From Oscillospiraceae bacterium (GTDB lineage: Bacteria; Bacillota; Clostridia; Oscillospirales; Oscillospiraceae): a DNA stretch of 64,000 bases. The translations under genes were made by a program, and so were the position numbers. The notes under the pieces are model-generated. The model was given only the letters and a program-made list of their open reading frames with translations, did not search any database and was not told the DNA's origin. The stretch is taken from the NCBI GenBank assembly GCA_015067885.1, contig SVLO01000005.1, positions 1 to 64,000 on the forward strand, read 5' to 3'. Positions within the stretch are counted from its first letter, which is position 1, and every line of letters begins with the position of its first letter. This document shows positions 17,212-25,819 of the stretch, piece by piece.

Positions 17212-18438
17212 ATGACTTGCTACGAAGAACTCAAGGCCCGCGGCCTGATCGCCCAGGTCACCAACGAGGAAGAAATTTCCAACATGATCAACCAGGGTAA
17301 GGCCGTTTTCTACATCGGCTTTGACCCCACCGCCGACTCTCTGCACGTGGGTCACTTCATGGCCCTGTGCCTGATGAAGCGCCTGCAGATGGCCGGCAAC
17401 CGCCCCATCGCCCTTATCGGCGGCGGTACCGCCATGATCGGCGACCCCTCCGGCCGCACCGATATGCGCTCCATGATGACCCGGGAGACCATTCAGCACA
17501 ACTGCGACTGCTTCAAGGTGCAGATGGAGCGGTTCATCGAGTTTGGCGAGGGCAAGGCCATGATGGTCAACAACGCCGACTGGCTGCTGGACCTGAATTA
17601 CGTGGACGTGCTGCGCGAGGTGGGCGCCTGCTTCTCCGTGAACAACATGCTGCGCGCCGAGTGCTACAAGCAGCGCATGGAGAAGGGCCTTAGCTTCCTG
17701 GAGTTCAACTACATGATCATGCAGTCCTACGACTTCTATTACCTGTATCAGAAGTACGGCTGCAATATGCAGTTCGGCGGCAACGACCAGTGGTCCAATA
17801 TGCTGGGCGGCACCGAGCTGATCCGCCGTAAGCTGGAGAAGGATGCCCATGCCATGACCATCACCCTGCTGCTGAACTCCGAGGGTAAGAAGATGGGCAA
17901 GACTGCCAGCGGCGCCGTGTGGCTGGACCCCAACAAGACCAGCCCCTACGACTTCTATCAGTACTGGCGCAACGTGGGCGACGACGACGTGCTCAAGTGC
18001 CTGCGTATGCTGACCTTCCTGCCCCTGGAGCAGATCGACGAGATGGACAAGTGGGAGGGCAGCCAGCTCAACCGCGCCAAGGAGATCCTGGCCTTCGAGC
18101 TGACCAAGCTGGTCCACGGCGAGGAGGAGGCCGCCAAGGCCGAGCAGGCCGCCAAAGCCCTGTTTGTGGGCGGCGGCGATATGTCCAACGTCCCTGCCAC
18201 CGACCTGACCGCTGACGACCTGACCGACGGCGCCGTCGGCGTGCTGGACCTGCTGGTCAAGTGCGGCCTGGCCCCCTCCAAGAAGGAGGCCCGCCGCCTG
18301 GTGGAGCAGGGCGGTGTGGAGATCAACGGCGAGAAGGTGACCGCCCCCACCACGACCTACACCGCCGACGATCTGGCCGGTGACGGCCTGATGATCAAGA
18401 AGGGCAAAAAGGTGTTCCACAAGGCCAAGCTGGCTTAA
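17212..18438 (+). CDS. tyrS: Tyrosyl-tRNA synthetase
   Basis: Class I aminoacyl-tRNA synthetase (408 aa) that charges tRNA-Tyr. The HIGH motif appears as HVGH in [11 protein letters not shown] (about residues 44-54), and the KMSKS loop as KKMGKTASG near residue 226. [10 protein letters not shown] binds the substrate, and a C-terminal S4 domain ([21 protein letters not shown]) contacts the tRNA. ATATAAGGAG precedes the ATG. The T-box with a UAC specifier two genes upstream probably regulates it by read-through across the EamA gene. Confidence 0.97.
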   Translation: MTCYEELKARGLIAQVTNEEEISNMINQGKAVFYIGFDPTADSLHVGHFMALCLMKRLQMAGNRPIALIGGGTAMIGDPSGRTDMRSMMTRETIQHNCDCFKVQMERFIEFGEGKAMMVNNADWLLDLNYVDVLREVGACFSVNNMLRAECYKQRMEKGLSFLEFNYMIMQSYDFYYLYQKYGCNMQFGGNDQWSNMLGGTELIRRKLEKDAHAMTITLLLNSEGKKMGKTASGAVWLDPNKTSPYDFYQYWRNVGDDDVLKCLRMLTFLPLEQIDEMDKWEGSQLNRAKEILAFELTKLVHGEEEAAKAEQAAKALFVGGGDMSNVPATDLTADDLTDGAVGVLDLLVKCGLAPSKKEARRLVEQGGVEINGEKVTAPTTTYTADDLAGDGLMIKKGKKVFHKAKLA

Positions 18439-18446
18439 CAGAACAG

Positions 18447-18482
18447 AAAAACCGCCGCAGGTATATACCTGCGGCGGTTTTG
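18447..18482. terminator. Bidirectional terminator between tyrS and the CarD-type gene
   Basis: A perfect palindrome with arms AAAACCGCCGCAGGTAT and ATACCTGCGGCGGTTTT sits 9 bases past the tyrS stop and 17 bases past the stop of the convergent minus-strand gene. T runs on both strands make it usable in both directions. Confidence 0.9.
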
Positions 18483-18498
18483 GTTTAAGAGGGACGGG

Positions 18499-19002
18499 TC
18501 ATTCGCCCGCTTCAATGACGGAAGTGATGTGGTCCAGCACGCTCTCCTTGGGGATGTTCAGCGCCACGGCCAACTCGCCGTAGAGCAGGTCTTCCGCCCG
18601 TTTCATGTAGCGCTCGTCCACAAGTCCCGGCTTTTTGCCCTGAGCTTTTAATTCCTGCTGCTTGATATAGACAGAGCGGATCAACTGCAGCATATCTTCG
18701 CAATCCCGGGTCTGCATCAGGGCCTGATAATGCTCGTTCAGCATACGCAGGTTGCGGTTTTCGTAAATCTCAGCCTGGATGGAGGGAATGCGGCGCAGCA
18801 GATCTTCGGCCTGCTGTCTTGTGATGACCGGACGGGAGAAAACAGGGGAGTCCACCGGAATAAAAATTTTGCCCTGTCGGTACAGGGGCTGCAGCGTGTA
18901 ATACAGCTTTTGCTTGTCCGCGGAAACGTCCACGGGGCCGACCGCCTCCACACGGCACACGCCCTCACCGCTGTAAAAAATCATTTCGCCCGGCTGATAC
19001 AT
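18499..19002 (-). CDS. CarD/CdnL/TRCF-family transcription regulator (first copy)
   Basis: 167 residues with the N-terminal Tudor-like RNA-polymerase-interacting domain (MYQPGEMIFYSGEGVCRVEAV, then YYTLQPLY and IFIPVD) followed by a helical C-terminal domain with R-A-E-D-L-L-Y-G-E-L-A-V-A-L-N motif near the end. CarD proteins bind the RNA polymerase beta lobe and stabilise open promoters. AGGAGCGG lies upstream of the ATG. A second, clearly different CarD-type gene lies at 48074. It converges on tyrS and shares its terminator. Confidence 0.88.
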   Translation of the reverse strand: MYQPGEMIFYSGEGVCRVEAVGPVDVSADKQKLYYTLQPLYRQGKIFIPVDSPVFSRPVITRQQAEDLLRRIPSIQAEIYENRNLRMLNEHYQALMQTRDCEDMLQLIRSVYIKQQELKAQGKKPGLVDERYMKRAEDLLYGELAVALNIPKESVLDHITSVIEAGE

Positions 19003-19116
19003 AATTTGCCGCTCCTTTCCGCTTCCTATATAGTATAGGATAATTTTAGCAGAAAAATTTTTGCGATGTAAGCAAAAATTTCGAAAAGAAATTAAGATTT
19101 ATCCTGCATGCAACGG

Positions 19117-19145
19117 TTGACAAGCGGGGGAAACTATGGTAAGAT
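19117..19145 (+). promoter_or_regulatory. Promoter of the serine tRNA pair
   Basis: TTGACA and TAAGAT are separated by exactly 17 bases, ending 21 bases before the first tRNA. Strong stable-RNA type promoter, divergent from the CarD-type gene. Confidence 0.8.
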
Positions 19146-19166
19146 AACTCCTGCTGTAAGCCGTAC

Positions 19167-19253
19167 GGAGAGATGTCCGAGCGGTTTAAGGAGCCGGTCT
19201 TGAAAACCGGTGACTCGCAAGAGCCGTGGGTTCGAATCCCACTCTCTCCGCCA
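19167..19253 (+). tRNA. tRNA-Ser (anticodon UGA)
   Basis: An 87-base type II tRNA with a long variable arm. The 7-bp acceptor stem GGAGAGA/TCTCTCC, the anticodon stem CCGGT/ACCGG around CTTGAAA (anticodon TGA), the T loop GGTTCGAATCC and an encoded CCA are all present. It reads UCA and, with wobble, other UCN codons. Confidence 0.97.
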
Positions 19254-19279
19254 TTTTAATACTTTCATTTATTTGACCT

Positions 19280-19370
19280 GCAGAAGTACCCAAGAGGCCA
19301 AAGGGGCTCCCCTGCTAAGGGAGTAGGCGGGTTAAACCGTGCGAGGGTTCGAATCCCTCCTTCTGCGCCA
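19280..19370 (+). tRNA. tRNA-Ser (anticodon GCU)
   Basis: A 91-base type II tRNA with acceptor stem GCAGAAG/CTTCTGC, anticodon stem CTCCC/GGGAG around CTGCTAA (anticodon GCT), a long variable arm, the T loop GGTTCGAATCC and an encoded CCA. It reads AGC/AGU. It lies 26 bases behind tRNA-Ser(UGA), almost certainly in one transcript. Confidence 0.97.
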
Positions 19371-19372
19371 CG

Positions 19373-19405
19373 AAAAGTCCTGATGCAATCGCATCGGGAC
19401 TTTTC
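19373..19405 (+). terminator. Terminator behind the serine tRNAs
   Basis: AAAAGTCC-TGATGC pairs with GCATC-G-GGACTTTT across a 4-base loop, followed by CTGCTTT. It starts three bases after the CCA of tRNA-Ser(GCU). Confidence 0.85.
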
Positions 19406-19447
19406 TGCTTTGTGTACATACCCCGAAAATATTGGGAGGGAACTGTG

Positions 19448-20350
19448 ATGAGAGAACGTATGAGTCTGTCCACCACCACCGAACACTGCTTTAAGTTGTT
19501 TGGGTTGGAAGAGGGCGTCAAAATGCTGGCGGAGGTTGGCTTTGACGCGCTGGATATGAACTTTTGCAATGTGATCGACACGGAGGCGTTTTCCGAGGAG
19601 AATTATGCGGCCACCTGTGAGAAGCTGCTGCGTATCGCCAAGGAGTGCGGCATCTACTTCAATCAGGCCCACGCGCCGTTCCCCGGCTATATGTTCTACC
19701 CGGAGCAGGAGCGCCGGGATGCCTACATTCAGAAAATGCACCCCAAGGTCATTCGCTCCATCCGTGCCGCCGGCCTGCTGGGTGCCGAGCAGATCATCGT
19801 ACATCCTCTTGCTTGCCCCGACTTGGATAAGCAGAAGGAGTACAACATTGCCTATTACAACAGCCTGCTGCCCTATGCCAAAGAGGCGGGTATCAAAATC
19901 GCCCTGGAGAATATGTGGGGTGTCAGCCAGGTGAACCGACAGCAGATCATGGCCAATGTGTGCAGCTTTGGCCGTGATTTGGCGGATTACTACGACGCGC
20001 TGGATCCCGAGTGGTTTACGGTCTGTTTGGACATCGGTCACTGCGGTCTGGTGGGTGAGTCTGCCGACAATGCCATCCGTGCTTTGGGCAGCCGTCTGCA
20101 TGCCCTGCACGTCCATGACACCGACCACGTGCGTGACCTGCACACCATTCCCTACATGGGTAAGGTGGACTGGGACGCGGTGACCGCCGCCCTGGCCCAG
20201 GTGGACTACGACGGCGACTTCACCTATGAGGTGGGTGGTACCTTCTTGGCCCCCTATCAGGATGATAAGGTGCTGATGCGCAAGGCCTTCGAGTTGATGG
20301 AGGTCACCGGCCGCAAGCTGATTTCTATGATTTACGCCGCCAAGCAGTAA
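19448..20350 (+). CDS. Sugar phosphate isomerase/epimerase-like TIM-barrel protein
   Basis: 300 residues of the xylose-isomerase-like (AP endonuclease 2) TIM-barrel family. Metal-binding-type motifs are visible along the barrel: FNQAHAPFPG, IIVHPLA, IALENMWG, VCLDIGHCGLVG and LHVHDTDH, consistent with a Glu/Asp/His divalent metal site. The ATG at 19448 has GGGAGGG at good spacing; the track's earlier start overlaps the tRNA terminator region. The exact substrate cannot be read; such proteins act on ketoses, inosose or myo-inositol derivatives. The phosphatase gene follows after 13 bases. Confidence 0.85.
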   Translation: MRERMSLSTTTEHCFKLFGLEEGVKMLAEVGFDALDMNFCNVIDTEAFSEENYAATCEKLLRIAKECGIYFNQAHAPFPGYMFYPEQERRDAYIQKMHPKVIRSIRAAGLLGAEQIIVHPLACPDLDKQKEYNIAYYNSLLPYAKEAGIKIALENMWGVSQVNRQQIMANVCSFGRDLADYYDALDPEWFTVCLDIGHCGLVGESADNAIRALGSRLHALHVHDTDHVRDLHTIPYMGKVDWDAVTAALAQVDYDGDFTYEVGGTFLAPYQDDKVLMRKAFELMEVTGRKLISMIYAAKQ

Positions 20351-20363
20351 GGAAGCGATACCA

Positions 20364-21089
20364 ATGAAACTGATCATCATTCGCCACGGCGATCCCAATT
20401 ACGAACTGGACACCCTGACCCCGGACGGCTGGAAAGAGGCAGAGCTGCTGGCCCAGCGTGTGGCCAAGCTGGACGTGAAAAACTTTTACGTTTCGCCCCT
20501 GGGCCGGGCGCAGGACACTGCCTCCGTCACCCTGAAGAAGATGGGCCGTACCGCCGAGACCATGGACTGGTTGCGGGAGTTTCCCATCAACGTGGTCAAG
20601 CCCGGCGAGGATTTTGAGGACGTGCTGTGGGACTGGAAGCCCGCCGACTGGACGGCTGTACCCGAGTTTTATGACCCGGACAAGTGGCAGGACGTGCCTA
20701 TCTTCGCTGCTGCCGGTGTACGTGAGGGTATCAAAAAGGTGACCGACGGCTTTGACGCCCTGCTGGCCAAACACGGCTACGTGCGCCACGGCCTGTACTA
20801 CAGGGCCGAGCGGGCCAACGAGGACACCATCGTGTTCTTCTGCCACTTCGGTCTGGAGTGTGTGCTGCTGGGCCACCTGCTGAACGTGTCGCCCATGATT
20901 TTGTGGCACGGTCTGTGTGCCGCGCCCACTTCGGTCAGCACCATCTACACCGAGGAGCGTCGGGAGGGGCAGGCATCCTTCCGCATGGCTTCCTTCGGTG
21001 ATATTTCCCACCTGTATGTGGCTGACCGTGAGCCGGCCTTTTCCGCCCGCTTCTGCGAAACCTTTGCCAATAAAGAGCAACTGCATTGA
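20364..21089 (+). CDS. Histidine phosphatase (phosphoglycerate-mutase-like) family protein
   Basis: 241 residues. The N-terminal LIIIRHGDPNYELD carries the catalytic RHG histidine, SPLGRAQDTA the supporting arginine, and FFCHFGLECVLLGHLL the second histidine. Family members remove phosphate from sugars, cofactors or proteins; the substrate here is unknown. It sits 13 bases after the sugar-isomerase-like gene, so the pair may act in one small carbohydrate step. GGAAGCG precedes the ATG. Confidence 0.88.
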   Translation: MKLIIIRHGDPNYELDTLTPDGWKEAELLAQRVAKLDVKNFYVSPLGRAQDTASVTLKKMGRTAETMDWLREFPINVVKPGEDFEDVLWDWKPADWTAVPEFYDPDKWQDVPIFAAAGVREGIKKVTDGFDALLAKHGYVRHGLYYRAERANEDTIVFFCHFGLECVLLGHLLNVSPMILWHGLCAAPTSVSTIYTEERREGQASFRMASFGDISHLYVADREPAFSARFCETFANKEQLH

Positions 21090-21133
21090 TTTCAAGCAGG
21101 GTATCAGTATTCTTGCGAAAAGGGACACAGACG

Positions 21134-21802
21134 ATGAAAAAACGAACTATCACACTTGTCCTTGCCGTGACAATTGTATGCTGTCTGATCATGGCGCTGG
21201 TGGATGGTGTGCTTCGCCCGGGCTACGCCGTAAAATCCGCCATTAAGGCAGCTATGTTTATGTTAATGCCGCTGCTGGCGTCAAAGATAGACAAAAATGT
21301 ATGTTACCTATCTTTGCTGCGACCGGGGAAAAGGGGACTGCTGCCGGCCATTGGACTGGGAATTGGTATCTATGCGGTGATTCTTGGAGGATATTTTCTT
21401 GTCGCCTCCTTCTTTGACTTTTCGCAGATTGCAGGTGCTTTGACGGAAAATGTAGGCGTCACAAAGGAAAACTTCCTTTATGTGAGCATTTACATATCCT
21501 TTGCAAATTCTTTCTTGGAAGAATTCTTTTTTCGCGGGTTTGTATTCACAAACTTGAAACGGCTTTCCGGCAGAAGGGTGGCTTACCTGTTCAGCGCCGG
21601 CATATTCGGTTTGTACCACGTGGCAATGATGATAGGCTGGTTTTCCGCGGGATTGTTCCTGCTTGTTATGGCGGGATTGGTCATCGGTGGCATGCTGTTC
21701 AACTGGCTGAACGAAAAGCTGGATACCATCTATTGCTCGTGGCTGACCCACATGTTTGCAAACTTTGCCATAAATACAATCGGATTTATACTGTTAAAGT
21801 AA
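21134..21802 (+). CDS. CPBP-family intramembrane metalloprotease
   Basis: 222-residue multi-span membrane protein of the CAAX-protease/bacteriocin-processing (Abi) family. The conserved motifs are present: EEFFFRG (glutamate pair and arginine), FGLYHVAMM (first histidine) and SWLTHMFANF (last histidine). Start at MKKRT with AAAAGGGA upstream. Members cleave prenylated or bacteriocin-related substrates or give self-immunity; no bacteriocin gene is visible nearby. Its coding sequence looks clearly more AT-rich than its neighbours, which may point to transfer. Confidence 0.88.
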   Translation: MKKRTITLVLAVTIVCCLIMALVDGVLRPGYAVKSAIKAAMFMLMPLLASKIDKNVCYLSLLRPGKRGLLPAIGLGIGIYAVILGGYFLVASFFDFSQIAGALTENVGVTKENFLYVSIYISFANSFLEEFFFRGFVFTNLKRLSGRRVAYLFSAGIFGLYHVAMMIGWFSAGLFLLVMAGLVIGGMLFNWLNEKLDTIYCSWLTHMFANFAINTIGFILLK

Positions 21803-21815
21803 TGCTGTCTGTAAC

Positions 21816-21855
21816 AAACAGGTGCGACTCCCCAAGGGAAACCGCACCTGTTTTT
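21816..21855. terminator. Terminator between the CPBP protease gene and sigG
   Basis: AAACAGGTGCG pairs with CGCACCTGTTT across a 15-base interval, followed by T on the plus strand. It serves two convergent genes, and ends one base before the sigG stop codon. Confidence 0.75.
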
Positions 21856-22626
21856 CTACATTCCTTTTCTCAGTTGGGACAGCGCGCCCTTTTCCAGCCG
21901 GGACACTTGGGCTTGGGAAATGCCGATTTCCTGGGATACCTCGATTTGTGTCTTCCCCTGATAAAAACGCAGATTTAAGATGTTGCGTTCCCGTTCGCTT
22001 AACCGGGAGATGGCGTCTTTCAGCGCGATATGCTCCAGCCAATGTTCATCGGTGTTTTTGGGGTCCCTGACCTGATCCATCACGCACAGGGAGTCGCCGC
22101 TGTCGGAATAGACCGGCTCGTACAGCGAGACCGGCTCGCTGATGGCATCCAAAGCGAAGACGATGTCTTCACGCTTGATGTCCAGTATAGCGGCAATTTG
22201 TTCGATGGTAGGTTCTTTTTGGTGCTGAGCGATATAGGCCTCCTTGGCCTGCAGGACGCGGTAGGCGGTGTCCCGCATGGCCCGGGAGACCCGAACAGCA
22301 CTGTTGTCCCGCAGATAGCGGCGGATCTCACCCACGATCATGGGAACGCCGTAGGTGGAAAAGCGCACGTCCAGGTCGGTGTTGAAGTTATCGATGGCTT
22401 TGATCAGACCGATACAACCCACTTGGAACAGATCATCCACGTTCTCACCGCGATTGACAAACCGCTGGATAATGGACAGCACCAACCGCAGGTTGCCGCG
22501 TATCAGCTGTTCCCGGGCAATGGAATCCCCCTGCTTGGCCTGCAGAAGCAGTTGGCGGGTTTCTTCACTTTTCAGCACGGGCAGTTTGGTGGTGTTTACA
22601 CCACAGATCTCAACTTTATTTACCAT
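21856..22626 (-). CDS. sigG: Sporulation sigma factor SigG (late forespore)
   Basis: 256-residue sigma-70-family factor that switches on late forespore genes. The N-terminal KVEICGVNTTKLPVL is the SigG hallmark; region 2 reads DDLFQVGCIGLIKAIDNFN with RFSTYGVPMIVGEIRRYLRD; region 4 ends in EIGISQAQVSRLEKGAL. The start MVNKVEICG has GGAGG upstream; 19 extra residues in the track are not typical. spoIIGA and sigE, its usual neighbours in Bacillus, are not here. It is divergent from the ylmC-like gene. Confidence 0.96.
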   Translation of the reverse strand: MVNKVEICGVNTTKLPVLKSEETRQLLLQAKQGDSIAREQLIRGNLRLVLSIIQRFVNRGENVDDLFQVGCIGLIKAIDNFNTDLDVRFSTYGVPMIVGEIRRYLRDNSAVRVSRAMRDTAYRVLQAKEAYIAQHQKEPTIEQIAAILDIKREDIVFALDAISEPVSLYEPVYSDSGDSLCVMDQVRDPKNTDEHWLEHIALKDAISRLSERERNILNLRFYQGKTQIEVSQEIGISQAQVSRLEKGALSQLRKGM

Positions 22627-22798
22627 GAGTAAAACCTCCAGCCGGGATGCTGAATTCAGTATTTCCCGGGGAGGTGCTTTCATACTGTGTGAAAAGCGGT
22701 TAAAAATTTATTCGTCAGACCTGTTTCGATGGAATGTGATGGCATTTGGGCAGGGAGGACGCCATAGGATGATACAAACAATGGAGAGGTGTGGTGTT

Positions 22799-23074
22799 GT
22801 GCGGTTAGGCGAGCTGCGGCTGAAAGAGGTTATTGGGGTAAACAACGGAATTCGTTTGGGTTATGTCGGTGATGCGGAGCTGGATCTGGTGCATGGGAAA
22901 ATACTGAGCCTGATGGTTCCGGGGCGTTTGCGGCTGTTTGGACTGCTGGGTCGCGAGAAACCGACCGTCATTCCGTGGTATGCCATTCAGCGCTTTGGGG
23001 AGGACACCGTACTGGTAGATATGGAGCAGATCGGCAACACAGGGACGGAAAATAGGGCAGAAGCGGCGGTATGA
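22799..23074 (+). CDS. YlmC/YmxH-family PRC-barrel protein
   Basis: 91-residue PRC-barrel-like protein: RLGELRLKEVIGVNNGIRLG, then VHGKILSLMVPG and FGREKP-like text (LLGREKPTVIPWYAIQRFGEDTVLVDM). The family is induced in sporulation and lies beside sigG in many Clostridia; its molecular role is unclear. I take GTG at 22799 because family members begin M-R-L-x-x-L-R-x-K-E-V and GGAGAGG lies 9 bases upstream; the track's long N-terminal extension is antisense to sigG. Confidence 0.87.
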   Translation: MRLGELRLKEVIGVNNGIRLGYVGDAELDLVHGKILSLMVPGRLRLFGLLGREKPTVIPWYAIQRFGEDTVLVDMEQIGNTGTENRAEAAV

Positions 23075-23236
23075 CAGAAAAAGTGAAATTTTTCTGAAAA
23101 AATGCTTGCAATTCGAAACGTAATGTGGTAACATTTCCAAGTCTGAATAAAGGGTGATCCTCTGCGGTGTGCCAACCAGTGAGTGTGGCACGGAACAAAC
23201 CGGTATGAACGCCTATAAAAAACGGAGGAAATTACC
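23075..23236 (+). promoter_or_regulatory. rplS promoter and structured leader
   Basis: TTGCAA (23106) and TAACAT (23129) are separated by 17 bases and lie about 100 bases before rplS. The transcribed leader contains a hairpin GTGCCA/TGGCAC near 23170-23190. A leader binding L19 to control its own synthesis is known in Bacillota; the match here is only by position and general form. Confidence 0.6.
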
Positions 23237-23578
23237 ATGGATCTGATGAAAGCATTCACCGAAAAGCACCTGAAGGCCGAGGCCCCCGCCGCCCAGATCG
23301 GCGACACCGTCCGTGTCCACATCCGCGTGAAGGAAGGCAACCGCGAGCGTACCCAGATTTTTGAGGGTACCGTGATCGCCAAGAAGCACGGCGGTCTGGA
23401 GGAGACCATCACCGTTCGCCGCGTGTCCTACGGCGTCGGTGTGGAGAAGGTGTTCCCCATCCACGCTCCCTCTTTGGAGAAGATCGAGCTGGTCCGTCAC
23501 GGCAAGGCCCGCCGCGCCAAGCTGTACTACCTGCGCAACCGCGTTGGTAAGGCTGCCAAGCTGCAGGAGAAGCTGTAA
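23237..23578 (+). CDS. rplS: Large-subunit ribosomal protein L19
   Basis: 113-residue protein at the interface of the 30S and 50S subunits. Characteristic text is [50 protein letters not shown] and [33 protein letters not shown] precedes the ATG. It has its own promoter and terminator here rather than the rimM-trmD context of other bacteria. Confidence 0.97.
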   Translation: MDLMKAFTEKHLKAEAPAAQIGDTVRVHIRVKEGNRERTQIFEGTVIAKKHGGLEETITVRRVSYGVGVEKVFPIHAPSLEKIELVRHGKARRAKLYYLRNRVGKAAKLQEKL

Positions 23579-23586
23579 TTTATCCG

Positions 23587-23619
23587 AAAAAATCCGTCCC
23601 GACAGGGGCGGATTTTTTT
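23587..23619 (+). terminator. rplS terminator
   Basis: AAAAAATCCG pairs with CGGATTTTTTT across a short CG-rich loop, 8 bases past the rplS stop. Confidence 0.85.
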
Positions 23620-23631
23620 ATGCTGTTTTCG

Positions 23632-23660
23632 TTGGCATTTCTGCGCTTGTGTGTTATAAT
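23632..23660 (+). promoter_or_regulatory. Promoter of the GDSL-hydrolase/larA cassette
   Basis: TTGGCA and a perfect TATAAT are separated by 17 bases, directly after the rplS terminator and 40 bases before the hydrolase ATG. No further terminator is seen until after the rbgA group, so it may drive 23701 to about 28995. Confidence 0.8.
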
Positions 23661-23700
23661 GACTCCAAACGCGACCATGATAAAAAGGAGAGATTTCATT

Positions 23701-24345
23701 ATGAAACTGGAAGGCGCGAAAATCAACTTTTTGGGCGACAGCATTACCGAGGGCTTTGGTGTTTCCAACCCGGAGAAACTGGTCTGGCACCAGCTGATCA
23801 AGCGGGACTGCGGCCTGGCTCAGGCCAACAACTACGGCGCCAGCGGTACCCGCATTGCCCGCCGGACAGTTCCGTATCTGTCCACCCCCACATATGACAT
23901 CACCTTCGAGCTGCGTGCCGAGATCATGAGCCGGGACGTGGATGCGGTGGTGGTCTTCGGCGGCGTCAACGACTACGGCCACGGTGATGCCCATTTTGGC
24001 GACGTGGACAGCGACAGTGAGGACATCTATACTTTCTGCGGCGCGCTGAACAGCCTGATCTCCAAGCTGCAGCGGGACTTCCCCAAGGCGGAACTGGTGT
24101 TCCTGACCTCTCTGCATTACATTCGGGAGAATGAACCCGATCAGCCGGATGGCAAGCTTCTTGCGGACTACGTAGAGGCCATCCGTACCATCTGCGCAAA
24201 GCGCGAGGTGAAGGTCATCGACCTGTTTGCCATCAATCCTTTGGATTGCACCGATACCTCTATGGTACCCGACGGTCTGCACCCCAACGATGCCGGTCAC
24301 GCCGTTATGGCCAGGGTCATTGCCGAGGAGCTGATGAAACTGTAA
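23701..24345 (+). CDS. SGNH/GDSL-family hydrolase
   Basis: 214-residue cytoplasmic esterase or acyl-hydrolase (no signal peptide). Block I is FLGDSITEG with the nucleophile serine near residue 15, block III carries GGVNDYGHGD, and the catalytic Asp-His pair is in PDGLHPNDAGH near the end. AAAAGGAGAG precedes the ATG. It is first in a cassette with an alpha/beta hydrolase, a GNAT-like protein and LarA; substrate unknown. Confidence 0.9.
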   Translation: MKLEGAKINFLGDSITEGFGVSNPEKLVWHQLIKRDCGLAQANNYGASGTRIARRTVPYLSTPTYDITFELRAEIMSRDVDAVVVFGGVNDYGHGDAHFGDVDSDSEDIYTFCGALNSLISKLQRDFPKAELVFLTSLHYIRENEPDQPDGKLLADYVEAIRTICAKREVKVIDLFAINPLDCTDTSMVPDGLHPNDAGHAVMARVIAEELMKL

Positions 24346-24362
24346 GAAAGCGAGGGAATCAC

Positions 24363-24989
24363 ATGAAACGTACCGAGTACAGGGAGGGTTACGAGTTTTC
24401 CTTTGTCGCCTATACCGGCGCGGAAATGAATGAAAAGCGACCCCTTATTATTCAGCTGCACGGCGCAGGGGAACGGGGCAACGGCAAGGACGAACTGCAG
24501 TTGGTGGACAAGCATGGCTTTTCCAAGTACCTGAAGGAAGCGGAACATGATTGCGTTGTGGTTATGCCCCAGTGCCCGGCAGACAGCTTTTGGGCGGCAC
24601 GGGTGGAATCCATCGTGCGCTTTGTGGGGCAAATGATCGAGAAGTTCCATGCCGATCCCGACCGGGTGTGCCTGACCGGCCTGAGCATGGGCGGCTACGG
24701 CACCTGGTTTACGGCCATGGCGCGCCCTGACCTGTTTGCGGCCATTGCCCCGGTTTGCGGTGGCGGTATGGCGTGGAATGCCGGGGTGCTGACCATGCCT
24801 GTCTGGACCTGTCATGGAGCCAAGGATGAAACCGTCAGCATCAACCAGACCGAAGAGATGGTGGCGGCACTGCGCGCCCTGGGCAGAGATGTTACCTACG
24901 AGCGGCTGGAGGATTATGGCCACAATGCGTGGGACTATGCCTATACGGAGCAGCTGATGAACTGGCTGCTGAGCAAGAAGAGGGGATAA
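24363..24989 (+). CDS. Alpha/beta hydrolase (dienelactone-hydrolase/feruloyl-esterase-like)
   Basis: 208 residues. RPLIIQLHGAGERG forms the oxyanion region, GLSMGGYGTW carries the nucleophile serine, and CHGAKDETVS and EDYGHNAWDYAY supply Asp and His of the triad. This layout fits the prolyl-oligopeptidase/dienelactone-hydrolase type of carbohydrate or acyl esterases. The ATG at 24363 follows the GDSL gene by 17 bases; no signal peptide. With the preceding esterase it may remove acyl groups from an imported compound. Confidence 0.85.
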   Translation: MKRTEYREGYEFSFVAYTGAEMNEKRPLIIQLHGAGERGNGKDELQLVDKHGFSKYLKEAEHDCVVVMPQCPADSFWAARVESIVRFVGQMIEKFHADPDRVCLTGLSMGGYGTWFTAMARPDLFAAIAPVCGGGMAWNAGVLTMPVWTCHGAKDETVSINQTEEMVAALRALGRDVTYERLEDYGHNAWDYAYTEQLMNWLLSKKRG

Positions 24990-24991
24990 CA

Positions 24992-25792
24992 GTGGGGACC
25001 AAATCTGTTATTGAATTTTGGTACAAAAAACTGAATTTTCCTTCCAAGTACGACGAAGAATTCTACCGCGCGCTGGAGGAAATTGTAATCCCGGCGGATA
25101 GCAAGTTGGAGGATTACGACCCCCGGTGCGAGGACGGCAAGCGCAACCTGCTGGCCTATCTGTATTTTTGCGAGGAACTCAAGCGCCGTTACGAGGAAAA
25201 GGGGATTGGTGAGGACGTTCTGCTGGACACCCTCAGCGACCTTGTGGTGTGGACGGACGTGTGGAGCGACCTGAAAGGGGAACTGTGGCTTGGTGAGCTG
25301 TACTGGCTGAATTTCCACCTCGGCATGCGCCTTTTTAAGCTGGGGCGGCTGCAGTTCTGTCTGGGCAAGGCCAAGCACGATGCTCCCGCTCACGGCCTTG
25401 CGAAGGGCGATACGGTGGTGGAGATGCATATCCAGGCCGTCGGTCCCCTCAAGCGGGAGGACTGCCTGGCGTCGGTGGCCCGGGCCCGGGAATTCTTTGC
25501 CAAGTACTACCCGGAGCAGCCTTACAAGTGCTTTACCTGCCATTCCTGGCTGATGGACAAGAAACTGGACGAGGTACTGTCCCCGGACAGCAACATCATT
25601 CGCTTCCGCAATATGTATGACATCGTCCACGAGCAGCCTTCCGATGCCATTTTGAAGTACGTATTCAAGTGGGACACCACAGCGGAAAACCTTGCCCAAA
25701 CTCCTGCCACTTCGAACTTCGCCCAACGGGTGAAGGAGCGCAGATTGGCTGGGGAGCGGTTCAACGAGTCCTTGGGTATTTGGAGGGATTAA
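24992..25792 (+). CDS. GNAT-like acyltransferase-domain protein of unknown role
   Basis: 266 residues that I place in the acyltransferase group with an N-terminal NAT_N-like and a C-terminal GNAT-like part (older name DUF5596). Visible text includes WLGELYWLNFHLGMRLFKLGRLQF, then VEMHIQAVGPLKREDCLASVARAREFF and CHSWLMDKKLDEVL, the last two typical of the C-terminal half. Start is GTG at 24992 with AAGAGGGG upstream, two bases past the preceding stop. Substrate unknown; naming is from memory of the family and should be checked. Confidence 0.65.
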   Translation: MGTKSVIEFWYKKLNFPSKYDEEFYRALEEIVIPADSKLEDYDPRCEDGKRNLLAYLYFCEELKRRYEEKGIGEDVLLDTLSDLVVWTDVWSDLKGELWLGELYWLNFHLGMRLFKLGRLQFCLGKAKHDAPAHGLAKGDTVVEMHIQAVGPLKREDCLASVARAREFFAKYYPEQPYKCFTCHSWLMDKKLDEVLSPDSNIIRFRNMYDIVHEQPSDAILKYVFKWDTTAENLAQTPATSNFAQRVKERRLAGERFNESLGIWRD

Positions 25793-25819
25793 ACATCGGA
25801 GCGAGGGAGGGAGAGAGGT

